Source: Bradyrhizobium ivorense
GTDB lineage: Bacteria; Pseudomonadota; Alphaproteobacteria; Rhizobiales; Xanthobacteraceae
DNA length: 64,000 nucleotides
Assembly (NCBI RefSeq): GCF_900696085.1
Contig: NZ_CAADFC020000004.1
Span: forward strand, 938,985-1,002,984
Direction of reading: 5' to 3'
Position 1 is the stretch's first letter. Every line of letters starts with the position of its first letter. Below, piece by piece: positions 45,230 to 53,254 of the stretch. A program made the position numbers and the translations under genes. A model generated the notes under the pieces. The model worked only from the letters and a program-made list of their open reading frames with translations, was not told the DNA's origin and made no database searches.

Positions 45230-45303
45230 GCGCTGGAGCGGGATTTGAACCCGCGACAAGATGATTCTCGGTCACCTGCTCTACCTAACTGAGCTATCCT
45301 TTG
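45230..45303 (-). ncRNA. tRNA-like element 2 with GAG anticodon and broken acceptor stem
   Basis: Reading the minus strand, TA at positions 8-9 is followed by a D-arm GCTC-AGTTAGGTA-GAGC. The anticodon arm GGTGA-CCGAGAA-TCATC reads GAG, with C instead of the usual U at position 33. A 5-base variable loop and a perfect T-arm GCGGG-TTCAAAT-CCCGC complete the core. The acceptor halves CAAAGGA and TCCAGCG pair at only four of seven positions. A GAG (leucine) tRNA would need a long variable arm, which is missing, so this is unlikely to be a working tRNA. It is either degenerate or a tRNA-shaped regulatory RNA. Confidence 0.6.
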
Positions 45304-45369
45304 TGAGAGATCGGAATCGAACCGATGCCTTCGGGTTTCACCCCGACGCTCTCCATGAGCTACATCCCG
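45302..45369 (-). ncRNA. tRNA-like element 1 with GAA-type anticodon loop and broken acceptor stem
   Basis: The minus strand shows TA, a D-stem GCTC/GAGC with a very short five-base loop, and an anticodon stem TCGGG/CCCGA. The shortened six-base loop GTGAAA would read GAA (phenylalanine). A perfect T-arm ATCGG-TTCGATT-CCGAT follows. Acceptor halves CGGGATG and CTCTCAC pair poorly. It abuts element 2 without spacer. Retained arms with lost acceptor pairing are shared by both elements. Confidence 0.6.
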
Positions 45370-45563
45370 TGGTCTTCATTTCGGCGGAACACGACACCGC
45401 AGCGCGGCTCGCGCCAGTCGGGATCTCAACGAGCCCGAACCCGAGGCCAAAGCGAAGGAGCGGGCTAATAGACCAAGCTCGCTTGGGTTGCAAGAGGGAG
45501 TGCAGGATTTTTTTGCCGCAGGCGCGGCGCTTCATCGCGGCTACCACGGCGCACCTTGCGACG

Positions 45564-46400
45564 TCAGCCGCGCGAAATCTCCTGGAAGCAGGCCCGCACC
45601 CAGTCGATCGTGATGCGCGCAGCAGCGTCGTGCTTGAGGTGATTTTGCACCAAGAGCCAGGCGTCGCGACGCTTGGGCAGCAGCGTCGCGCGCAAGCGGC
45701 GATCGCTCAAGAGATCAGCGCAACCGTGCTCGGGCAGCACGCCGGCGGCCTGATGCGACTGGATCAGCGTGCGGATGACGCGGACATTGTCGGTAACGCA
45801 ACGCCCGCGCACCCGCCGCGCGCGCAAGAACTGCATCTCCGGCGTGCCATCGAGTTCATCGGGATAGACGCACATCACCGCGTCGCCTGCGGCGGCCGCG
45901 ATCGGCTCGAAGAGATAGATGCGGATCTCGGCGAGCTTGGAGATCGCGAAGTCGCCTCGGTCGGGCTTGCGCAGCCGGATCGCGAGATCGGCTTCCCAGC
46001 GCGAGAATTTGACGTTCTCGCTCGACGTCAGGAATTGCAGCGAAAGCCCCGGATGCGCGCGCAGGAAATTTGCGGCGCGCGGCGCCAGCACCTCCTCGGC
46101 GATCGCGCTGGTCGAGGCGATGCGCAGCCGCCCCACCGGACCGGGTAGGCTCTCGCCGATGCGGCCGATCTCGTCGGCATGGACGGCCATCGCCTGGACA
46201 TGCGCCAGCACCATCTCGCATTGCGCCGTCGGTTTGCGCACGCCGTCGGCGGCCTCGAACAGCCGCAGGCCGAGCGCGCGCTCGATGCGCGCCAACCGGC
46301 GGCCCACGGTGGTCTCGTCGATGCGCAGCCGCGCGCTGGCGCCGGCGTAGGTGCCCTCGTCCCTGACGGCTGCGATGATGCGGAAGTCGTCCCAATTCAT
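45564..46400 (-). CDS. LysR family transcriptional regulator
   Basis: The 278-residue regulator opens with the winged-helix domain MNWDDFRIIAAVRDEGTYAGASARLRIDETTVGRRLARIERALGLRLFEAADG, typical of LysR, and continues with a substrate-binding domain (GRLRIASTSAIAEEVLAPRAANFLRAHPGLSLQFL). It is divergent from the isochorismatase-family gene at 46533, the classic arrangement in which the regulator controls its neighbour. The inducer is unknown. Confidence 0.93.
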   Translation of the reverse strand: MNWDDFRIIAAVRDEGTYAGASARLRIDETTVGRRLARIERALGLRLFEAADGVRKPTAQCEMVLAHVQAMAVHADEIGRIGESLPGPVGRLRIASTSAIAEEVLAPRAANFLRAHPGLSLQFLTSSENVKFSRWEADLAIRLRKPDRGDFAISKLAEIRIYLFEPIAAAAGDAVMCVYPDELDGTPEMQFLRARRVRGRCVTDNVRVIRTLIQSHQAAGVLPEHGCADLLSDRRLRATLLPKRRDAWLLVQNHLKHDAAARITIDWVRACFQEISRG

Positions 46401-46429
46401 CGCGTCAGGCTACAGGGACCGATCCCCTC

Positions 46430-46476
46430 CTGCAATCCTGCAGCCGCTGGCTGCGATATCCCTGCATAACGGCAGG
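46430..46476. promoter_or_regulatory. Candidate LysR-type binding region
   Basis: Between the divergent LysR and hydrolase genes, CTGCA-N4-TGCAG (46430-46443) and CCTGC-N6-GCAGG (46461-46476) are two short inverted repeats about 30 bp apart, a spacing usual for LysR recognition and activation sites. A TATAT stretch near 46489 could be a -10 region for the hydrolase. Confidence 0.4.
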
Positions 46477-46532
46477 CCGCCCGCAGGCTATATCTGGCCA
46501 GGCAACCACACCTTCCGGAGATCGAGAAGCCC

Positions 46533-47126
46533 ATGTCATCAGCCAAAACCCTGTTCCAGCTCGCCGGCGCCGACCTCACCCCGCCGCGCCTCGGCGATGC
46601 CTGCCTCGTCCTGATCGACATCCAGAACGAATATCTCGCGGGCCCGCTCGCGCTGCCCGATGCCAACGCTGCGATCGCGCGTGCGGCGGCGCTGCTCGCG
46701 CGTGCCCGGGAGAGCGGCGCTGCGATCTTTCACATCGCGCATCGCGGCAAGCCCGGCAGCCTGTTCGACCGCACTGCCGACCGCGGCGCAATCGTTGCTC
46801 CGCTCGCACCGCGCGCAGGCGAGGCTGTGATCGAGAAGGAGTTGCCGAACGCCTTTGCCGGCACTGATTTGAAGGCACAGCTGGTCGCCACCGGCCGCAA
46901 GGAGCTCGTGCTCGCCGGCTTCATGACCCATATGTGCGTCAGCTCGACCGCCCGCGCCGCGCTCGACCTCGGCTTCCGCACCACTGTTGATGCCGAGAGC
47001 TGCGCGACCCGCGACCTGCCCGACGGTCTCGGCGGGACGCTCGCGGCCCGCACCATTCACGAGGTCGCGTTGGCAGAACTGTCGGATCGTTTCGCGATCA
47101 TCGCCCGCGGCAACGTGCTGGCCTGA
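46533..47126 (+). CDS. Cysteine hydrolase, isochorismatase family
   Basis: The 197-residue enzyme has the isochorismatase/nicotinamidase fold with catalytic Asp in VLIDIQNEYL, Lys in IEKELPNAFAGTDL and nucleophile Cys in GFMTHMCVSSTARAALD. Such enzymes hydrolyse amides, ureas or vinyl ethers; which substrate applies here is unknown. The start at ATG 46533 suits the family. The LysR gene is transcribed divergently 132 bp away and probably regulates it. Confidence 0.92.
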   Translation: MSSAKTLFQLAGADLTPPRLGDACLVLIDIQNEYLAGPLALPDANAAIARAAALLARARESGAAIFHIAHRGKPGSLFDRTADRGAIVAPLAPRAGEAVIEKELPNAFAGTDLKAQLVATGRKELVLAGFMTHMCVSSTARAALDLGFRTTVDAESCATRDLPDGLGGTLAARTIHEVALAELSDRFAIIARGNVLA

Positions 47127-47168
47127 TGAGCGCCATGCAGCACAACGCCTGATCGCTTGCAGACAGCG

Positions 47169-47390
47169 TCATGGCTTGACCCCGGCGTGAGCTTGAGGTC
47201 GAACATGCTCGAGCGAACTCGCGGCATGCGGCGCGTCTGCGTTGCGGGCGAGCTGCACCGGCCGGTCGCCGATCGCGGACAACAGCAACAGGATAGCAAT
47301 GAGCGATCCGTAGAACGACATCACATAGAGGCGCCATTTGCGCACTACGGAACGTTCCTCCGGATCGCGGCCAGCGGAATAGTCTTGCAT
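47169..47390 (-). CDS. Small single-span membrane protein, 73 residues
   Basis: From ATG 47390, with GGAG six bases upstream, the 73-residue product has a charged N-terminus (MQDYSAGRDPEERSVVRKWR), one hydrophobic helix (LYVMSFYGSLIAILLLLSAIG) and a polar His- and Pro-containing tail. It is probably an inner-membrane protein of unknown function. A longer frame starting at 47501 is open, but the ribosome-binding site favours this start. Confidence 0.6.
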   Translation of the reverse strand: MQDYSAGRDPEERSVVRKWRLYVMSFYGSLIAILLLLSAIGDRPVQLARNADAPHAASSLEHVRPQAHAGVKP

Positions 47391-47675
47391 CAATGACTCC
47401 GTCAACTTGGCACGTGATGAAAAAAGCTGCGTCAAAAAACGGCTGGTCGCCCAGAATTTCCGCAGGCGTGTCCCAAACGGACAGCACTGCCTCACTCGCA
47501 ATCACGCTCTGATTACGCTGCTCCCGCGAAACACCGTGTGGCGCGGTTCACATGAGCCGGTCAATTTTGCTTGAAAGGAAATGCAAGGTTTGCGCCAAGG
47601 CCGCACGACGCGTCACCCGCTCGGGTGCGCTCTCGACGGTTGCCGAATTGTCAGCAGCGCGCAACTGCGCAAAAG

Positions 47676-49172
47676 CTACTGGAACGCGACTTCGGCAAAG
47701 CTGCGCAGCTTGCGGGAATGCAGGCGCTCGGATTCCTGCTGCTTCAGCCGTTCCAGCGCCTTCAGGCCGATCTGCAGATGCTGGCCGACGCGCTGGCGAT
47801 AGAATTCGCTGGCCATGCCGGCAAGCTTGATCTCGCCGTGTAGCGGCTTGTCGGACACGCAGAGCAGCGTGCCGTAGGGCACGCGGAAGCGATAGCCGTT
47901 GGCGGCGATCGTCGCCGATTCCATGTCGAGCGCGATCGACCGCGACTGCGACATGCGCCGGATCACCTGCGGCCCGCTGATCTCCCAGTTGCGGTTGTCG
48001 ACGCTGGCGACCGTCCCGGTGCGCATCAGCCGCTTCAGCTCGAAGCCGGACAGTCCCGTCACCTCGCCGACGGCTTCCTCGAGCGCGACCTGCATTTCCG
48101 CCAGCGCCGGGATCGGCACCCAGAGCGGCAGCTCGTGGTCGAGCACATGGTCCTCGCGGACATAGCCGTGCGCCAGCACGTAGTCGCCGAGCCGCTGCGT
48201 GTTGCGCAGGCCCGCGCAGTGCCCGATCATCAGCCAGGCATGCGGCCGCAGCACCGCGACGTGATCGGTGATGTTGCGCGCGTTCGACGGGCCGATCCCG
48301 ATATTGATCAGGGTGATGCCGCGATAGCCGGGCTCGACCAGGTGAAACGCCGGCATTTGCGGCACCCGCTCGGATGGTAGCCCCGTGGTGCCGCCGCCGA
48401 GCCGCGCATTCTGCGTGATGACATTGCCTGGTGCGACGAAGGCCTCGATGCCGGCCTCGCCCGACGCCAGGCGTTGCTGGCTCGATTGCGCGAAGGCATC
48501 GACATAGAACTGGTAGTTGGTGAAGATCACAAAATTCTGGAAGTGCTCCGGATCGGTGCCGGTGTAGTGATAGAGCCGGCGCAGCGAATAATCGACGCGC
48601 GCCGCACGGAACAGCGCCAGCGGCTCCGGCGCGCCCAGCCTGAGCTCGAAGGTGCCGTCGGCGATCGCATCGTCCATCCCGGCGGGATCGGGCGTGTCGA
48701 ACACGTCGCGCAGCGACCTCGTGAAGGCCGAGCTGTCGGCAATGGTCAGCGCGGCCTCGATGTTGATGTCGCGCCGGTAGGCGAAATGGATCGGGATCGG
48801 CTCGCTCGATTCGCCGATCTCGACCGCCACAGCGTGGTTCTTGATCAGCAGCCCGATCTGCTCGGTGAGATAGGTCCGGAAAATGTCCGGCCGGGTGATG
48901 CTGGTCTCGTGCACGCCGGGACCCGCGACGAAGCCGTAGGCCAGACGGGAATCCAGCCGCGCATGCGACGAGGTCGTGATCCGCACGAACGGGTAATACG
49001 CGCGCACCCGCGCCGTGAACGGCACGCCGTTGACATAGGCCTCGAACCGATTGCGCAGGAACTGGGTGTTGCGCTCGTAGATCTCCTCGATCCGGCCGAC
49101 CGCCGCGTCGGCATCGGCGAACGCTTCGGTCGCAAGAGGCGGCGGTGTTTCGATGGGAGCTGCAGGAGACAT
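47676..49172 (-). CDS. amn: AMP nucleosidase
   Basis: The 498-residue enzyme hydrolyses AMP to adenine and ribose 5-phosphate in purine turnover. Its length is close to E. coli Amn (484). The N-terminal domain carries YYPFVRITTSSHARLDSRLAYGFVAGPGVHETSITRPD. The nucleoside-phosphorylase-like C-terminal domain has LINIGIGPSNARNITDHVAVLRPHAWLMIGHCAGLRN, VTGLSGFELKRLMRTGTVASVDNRNWEI and IALDMESATIAANGYRFRVPYGTLLCVSDKPLHGEIK. I chose ATG 49172 (MSPAAPIET); there is no clear ribosome-binding site, so a nearby start is possible. Confidence 0.95.
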   Translation of the reverse strand: MSPAAPIETPPPLATEAFADADAAVGRIEEIYERNTQFLRNRFEAYVNGVPFTARVRAYYPFVRITTSSHARLDSRLAYGFVAGPGVHETSITRPDIFRTYLTEQIGLLIKNHAVAVEIGESSEPIPIHFAYRRDINIEAALTIADSSAFTRSLRDVFDTPDPAGMDDAIADGTFELRLGAPEPLALFRAARVDYSLRRLYHYTGTDPEHFQNFVIFTNYQFYVDAFAQSSQQRLASGEAGIEAFVAPGNVITQNARLGGGTTGLPSERVPQMPAFHLVEPGYRGITLINIGIGPSNARNITDHVAVLRPHAWLMIGHCAGLRNTQRLGDYVLAHGYVREDHVLDHELPLWVPIPALAEMQVALEEAVGEVTGLSGFELKRLMRTGTVASVDNRNWEISGPQVIRRMSQSRSIALDMESATIAANGYRFRVPYGTLLCVSDKPLHGEIKLAGMASEFYRQRVGQHLQIGLKALERLKQQESERLHSRKLRSFAEVAFQ

Positions 49173-49289
49173 ATCGTTTGCGCCGATCCGTTGTCGAGTT
49201 CGACTCGCAGCAGATTGCCGCAACATTAGCACAGCCGGGCCCGGTACGGGAAACCGCGCCAATTGTGTCAGCGGTGCGGAAGACGCGCT

Positions 49290-50555
49290 TTACTGAACCC
49301 TCGCCAGCACCGCGAGGCGGCGGATGCCCTTGTTGCGGTATGCGTCGAGGAACGCGTAGTAGTCCTTGAACGAGACGCAACCGTTGGAATCGCCATTGGG
49401 CCCGAGCATGTAGGTGTGCGCGAGCAGGCCGACGCGGTTGAAGATCTTGCCCTCGCCGCCGATCGGCGTCAGCCGCAGCGCCGGCACGCCGTGGAACAGT
49501 GCCTCGCGCGGCTTCAGCTCGTAGATGTGCGGCGGGGTCACGCCGACCATCTTCAGATGCGAGGAACGCGGATCGTCGATCCTGGAGCCGAGGCCGGAAT
49601 GCGCCTCGAGCCGGGTGCCGTCGGGCAGATACACCGTCTTGGCCGAAATATCGTAGACCGCGGTCTGGCGGTCATAGGGCGGCGAGCCGCCGAGCATCGG
49701 GTTCTGGTCCAGCGTCGAGGGGATGCTGCCGGTGACGTTGGCGTCGGCGGACGCGAAGGACAGCAGCCCGCCGTTCGACTCGCGCTTGCCCCACAGCTTC
49801 TCGACCATGGTCTGCCGCTCGTTCGAGGCAATCGACATCACCGCGGCCTTGGCGCGCGCGGCCATGTCGCGCACCGTGACGCTGCCGGATTTCGACGCGG
49901 TCTTCGTCTCGGCAGGCTTGGTGTCGGTAGCCTTGCTTTCGGTAGCCTTGCTTTCCGTAGCCTTGGTTTCGGTGACCTTCGCAACCGGATCGTTGAGCGC
50001 CACCTGCAGGCTGGCGGCGGCGTCTTTCTTCGCGGCCTCGACCGACTTCGGCGACGGCAGCGGCTTGGAGGCCTCGGCGATTTTTGTCGTCGCGACCACC
50101 TTGGGCGCGTCGGCGAGTTTTGGCGCGGCAGCCTGCTTGATCGGGTCGATCTGCGGCGCGGCATCGGCCACGACGCTGGACGGCACGCCATCGGGCGACG
50201 CCGCCGCAAACCGATCGTTAAACATAAGCGAAGGTGCCGGCGCTTCCGACTTCGCGACCTCGGTCTTTGCGGGCGCGGCCGGCGGCGGCGTCAGCGATGC
50301 GAAGACGTCGTTGAACGACGGTGTCGGCCGCGCCGCCACCGCCGCGGGCCGCTTCACCACCGGGGCGTCGAACGCTGCGCTGTTCACCGTCGGATAGACG
50401 CCCGCGGCAAAGATGTTGGCATAGACGGTCCAGGCGCAGCCAAGCACCAGCCCCGCCACCGCGGCGCTGCCGAGGAAATGCTGGGGGAGAATTTTTCGGG
50501 AGGATTTCCTGCGGCTCGCCGCCCCAAGAACATACGCACTCGCACTCGTACTCAT
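49290..50555 (-). CDS. Membrane-anchored DUF2778 (L,D-transpeptidase-like, Tlde1-type) protein
   Basis: The 421-residue protein starts at ATG 50555. One membrane segment (about 28-50, FLGSAAVAGLVLGCAWTVYANIF) is followed by a long Ala/Pro/Lys-rich linker. The linker has a short repeat (ATESKATESKATDTK) encoded by near-identical units at 49925-49975. The C-terminal domain (about 300-421) is DUF2778: YLPDGTRLEAHSGLGSRIDDPR, then HTYMLGPNGDSNGCVSFKDYYAF, with the His and Cys expected for an L,D-transpeptidase-like active site. Some DUF2778 proteins are type VI effectors; the membrane anchor here argues for a housekeeping cell-wall role. Confidence 0.85.
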   Translation of the reverse strand: MSTSASAYVLGAASRRKSSRKILPQHFLGSAAVAGLVLGCAWTVYANIFAAGVYPTVNSAAFDAPVVKRPAAVAARPTPSFNDVFASLTPPPAAPAKTEVAKSEAPAPSLMFNDRFAAASPDGVPSSVVADAAPQIDPIKQAAAPKLADAPKVVATTKIAEASKPLPSPKSVEAAKKDAAASLQVALNDPVAKVTETKATESKATESKATDTKPAETKTASKSGSVTVRDMAARAKAAVMSIASNERQTMVEKLWGKRESNGGLLSFASADANVTGSIPSTLDQNPMLGGSPPYDRQTAVYDISAKTVYLPDGTRLEAHSGLGSRIDDPRSSHLKMVGVTPPHIYELKPREALFHGVPALRLTPIGGEGKIFNRVGLLAHTYMLGPNGDSNGCVSFKDYYAFLDAYRNKGIRRLAVLARVQ

Positions 50556-50887
50556 ACGCCCGGCGCTCAAAACAGGTCCACCTTTGTCCCCACACCCGAC
50601 TACGGCCGAACGCCGTTCGGCTTGCTGTCGCACAGGGGGCACAGACGGCCATTAAGGCGACTTTTAGTTAAATACGATTTAACTGGCTGCGGTCCCCTGC
50701 AGCGCGGGAAGTGCCTGTGGCATAGGGCTTTTTTAAGATCGGCCTGGGTCGCGAAATGCCCATTTTCTGTTTCATGATGGGACAGGCCGCCTCGCCGCCA
50801 CGGGCCCGGCCGGCGGCGGTGAGGCTGCGGAGAATTTCGTTGCCGATCAGCCCGTAATCCTGCGGGATTTCGGCAAAAACGATCTCC
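50556..50887. other. Gene-free interval
   Basis: These 332 bp lie between the DUF2778 and DUF899 genes, both on the minus strand. Frames that cross it are shadows. I see no clear terminator or repeat; a GC-rich CGGGCCCGGCCGGCGGC block lies near 50803. Confidence 0.45.
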
Positions 50888-51583
50888 TCAATAGCTCAGC
50901 TTCGGATACCAGTCCTTGCCGCGCCCTTCGGGCGTGGTGTCGAGAATTGTCCACAGCGGATCCATGTCAGGAGCGCCGCGCGGGTCCTGGCCGGGATCCA
51001 TGGTCCCTGCCCCCATTTCGCCGCCCCAGAAATGGCGGATGGTGCCGTCGTGCCGCGTGAAGACGTTATAGCCGGGCAGATCGGCGTCTTCCTTGCTGAC
51101 GTAGTCGCGCGTGTAGTCGCCCGACGGATCGGAATACAGCCGGTGGCCGGTCCAGCCGCGCGCCTGCTTCGCCTCGATCAGCCGCGCGATCGGCGACCGC
51201 GCCACGAATACGAACGAGACGCGCTGCTCGACATCGGGCAGCTTGCTTTCCCATGTGCTCATGAATGACGTGCACATCGGACACGGCTTCTCGCGCCGCT
51301 CGCCGAACATGTAGCTGTAGACGATCAGCGTCGGCTTGTTGCCGAACAGGTCGGCGAGCGAGGCCTTGCCGGACTCGCCGACGAACTCGTAGGCCCTGGT
51401 CACCTCGCCGCCCGGCGGCAAGGCGCGGCGCAACTCGGCGACCCGCTCGATGTGACGGCGCAGTTCGATCTCTTCGACGAGCAGCGCCTGGCGCGCTTTG
51501 CGATATTCGGCGCTCTCATTGGGAACGCGCCTGGTGTTGGTGTTGGCGAGATCGGCGGCCGGCTTGAGGGCGGAACTGGTCAT
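50888..51583 (-). CDS. DUF899 family protein (thioredoxin-like)
   Basis: The 231-residue protein starts at ATG 51583. It matches the DUF899 family: ESAEYRKARQALLVEEIELRRHIERVAELRRALPPGGEV, then a thioredoxin-like core FGNKPTLIVYSYMFGERREKPCPMCTSFMSTWE with a CPMC redox-like motif, and the C-terminal GYNVFTRHDGTIRHFWGGEM. A peroxide- or disulphide-related role is plausible but unproven. The gene appears monocistronic. Confidence 0.9.
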   Translation of the reverse strand: MTSSALKPAADLANTNTRRVPNESAEYRKARQALLVEEIELRRHIERVAELRRALPPGGEVTRAYEFVGESGKASLADLFGNKPTLIVYSYMFGERREKPCPMCTSFMSTWESKLPDVEQRVSFVFVARSPIARLIEAKQARGWTGHRLYSDPSGDYTRDYVSKEDADLPGYNVFTRHDGTIRHFWGGEMGAGTMDPGQDPRGAPDMDPLWTILDTTPEGRGKDWYPKLSY

Positions 51584-51657
51584 GTCGGAACCTCGTATGG
51601 TTGGCGAACTCCTACAAGACGTGCCGGAACCGGAGTATCCGACATTAATGCGCGATG

Positions 51658-51729
51658 ATCTCCGCGCAAACGCGTTCCGCGTTTGTCGCGAGGGAAAACC
51701 GCTTCGCGCTTTTCCCGATCCTGCTCTAG
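51658..51729. repeat. GCTCTAG repeat copy next to a glycosyltransferase stop
   Basis: CTCCGCGCAAACGCGTTCCG, a GGAAAACCGCTTCGCGCTTTTCCC hairpin and the end GATCCTGCTCTAG are shared with 56824-56929. CTAG is doubled here (CTAGCTAG), and the glycosyltransferase gene uses the first TAG on its strand as stop. Confidence 0.75.
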
Positions 51730-53247
51730 CTAGCTGCCGCTGTTTTCCTGCAATTCCGGCGGCGGCGAGCGGTCGAAGACATCGCCCTTCGGTCCTTCCA
51801 GCAGGTCGAGCGCGTAGGTCTCGATGATCAGCGGCCCGCGGGTGCGCTGGGCCTCGGCGACGGTCTCGACATGGCTGAAGCCGTCGCGGATCGACGGCGG
51901 CACGTTCTGGCCGAACTCATGCACAAACAACAGCTTGCCGGCCAACTGCGCCGGGCTCGGCTCCGGCATGTTGATCCAGCGGATGCGCTGGCCGTGCTGC
52001 GCGACGCAGGTGCCCTTGGGCAGATAGAAGGCGAGCCACCCGGTGGTGCCGTAATCCGGCGCCAGCACGCAGGTCGCGCCGGTGCGACTGCGCACCGCCT
52101 CGATCCGGCTGGCAAGGTCGTCCCAGCCGAGACCGACGCTGCGCACGGTGGCGTCGCGGTGATAGGCCGAGAGCACGCCGGTGTTGGCCTGCACGATCAG
52201 CAGCGCGAACAGCACGACGCCGCCAGGCGCCGACCAGCGGCGGCAGAAATCGACGGTGCGCTGCGCACGCGGTCCCCATTGCACCTGGATCGCGGCGACC
52301 GCCGCTGCGATCGCAAACGCCGGATAGACCGGCGCGAACCAGTTGGCCTCGACCCGCGCATGCAGCGCATGCCAGGCAAAATAGATGACGATGGTCCAGA
52401 ACGTGGTGTTGATCAGCACGCGGGCGGGCATCGCGCCGGCGCGGCGCTGATACAGCGCGTACAGACCCATCATGCCGAGGATGAAGACCAGGGGCGTCGC
52501 AAAGGCGAACTGGGTCGGGATCAGCTCGGCAATATAGACGGGCCGGAAATCCTCGATCCGGGCGCGCCCCATCTGCTTGATGAAGGACACCCAGTGATGG
52601 TCGGCATTCCAGAGGATGACCGGCGCGAACATGCCGAGCGCAACCAGGCCACCGAGATAGAGCCAGGGCGACCGAAACCAGTGCTGCAGCTTCGGCACGG
52701 CCACAAGCCAGAACAGGATCGCAGGACCGAAGAACAGCGCGGTGTATTTCGACAGCAGGGCGGCGCCGGCGCTGGCGCCGACCGCGAGCCACCAGGCGCC
52801 GCGGCCGCTGTCCAGCACCTTGGCGAGCGCGAACAGCAGGAAGCTGGCGGCGACCAGCAGCGGCGAATCCGGCGTCACGATCAGCGTTCCGACCGCGGCC
52901 ATCAGCGTGACGTTGAGCAGGATGGTTGACGCCGCCGCGACGCGGCTGCCGCCGAACAGGATCGCGGCGGCCCGGTAGATCGCCCAGCTCATCGGCAGCG
53001 CGAGCAGGATCGACACCAGCCGCACGCCGAACGGCGTGTCGCCCGCGATCATGGTGCCGAGCCGGATCACGACTGCGACCATCGGCGGGTGGTCGTAATA
53101 GCCGCCGGCGAGCGCCTTCGACCACATCCAGTAATAGGCTTCGTCGAAGGTCAGCGGCGTCCAGTACGCCGCCACCAGCCGCAGCACGACCAGCGCGCAG
53201 ACCGCAATGGCGGTGTCCTGGGCGAGCCGCGCCTCATTCGGTTTCAT
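51730..53247 (-). CDS. Glycosyltransferase family 39 protein (PMT/ArnT-like)
   Basis: The 505-residue multi-spanning membrane protein resembles ArnT/PMT-type transferases that move a sugar from a polyprenyl phosphate to a periplasmic acceptor. FDEAYYWMWSKALAGGYYDHPPMVAVVIRLGTMIAGDTPFGVRL has the catalytic DEAYYW and YYDHPP motifs of the group. It starts at ATG 53247, 8 bp after the GtrA/GT2 gene stop, so the two form an operon. The GT2 partner probably makes the polyprenyl-phosphate sugar. The stop codon abuts a repeat. Confidence 0.92.
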   Translation of the reverse strand: MKPNEARLAQDTAIAVCALVVLRLVAAYWTPLTFDEAYYWMWSKALAGGYYDHPPMVAVVIRLGTMIAGDTPFGVRLVSILLALPMSWAIYRAAAILFGGSRVAAASTILLNVTLMAAVGTLIVTPDSPLLVAASFLLFALAKVLDSGRGAWWLAVGASAGAALLSKYTALFFGPAILFWLVAVPKLQHWFRSPWLYLGGLVALGMFAPVILWNADHHWVSFIKQMGRARIEDFRPVYIAELIPTQFAFATPLVFILGMMGLYALYQRRAGAMPARVLINTTFWTIVIYFAWHALHARVEANWFAPVYPAFAIAAAVAAIQVQWGPRAQRTVDFCRRWSAPGGVVLFALLIVQANTGVLSAYHRDATVRSVGLGWDDLASRIEAVRSRTGATCVLAPDYGTTGWLAFYLPKGTCVAQHGQRIRWINMPEPSPAQLAGKLLFVHEFGQNVPPSIRDGFSHVETVAEAQRTRGPLIIETYALDLLEGPKGDVFDRSPPPELQENSGS

Positions 53248-53254
53248 GCCGGCG

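Noticed and set aside
45303..45369. Plus-strand tRNA-Glu reading (TTTCAC loop)
   Set aside because: The T-arm (GGTTCGATTCC) and position 8-9 TA read correctly only on the minus strand.
45261..46148. 295-codon plus-strand frame across the tRNA-like array
   Set aside because: Mostly antisense to the LysR gene, and it runs through structured tRNA-like sequence.
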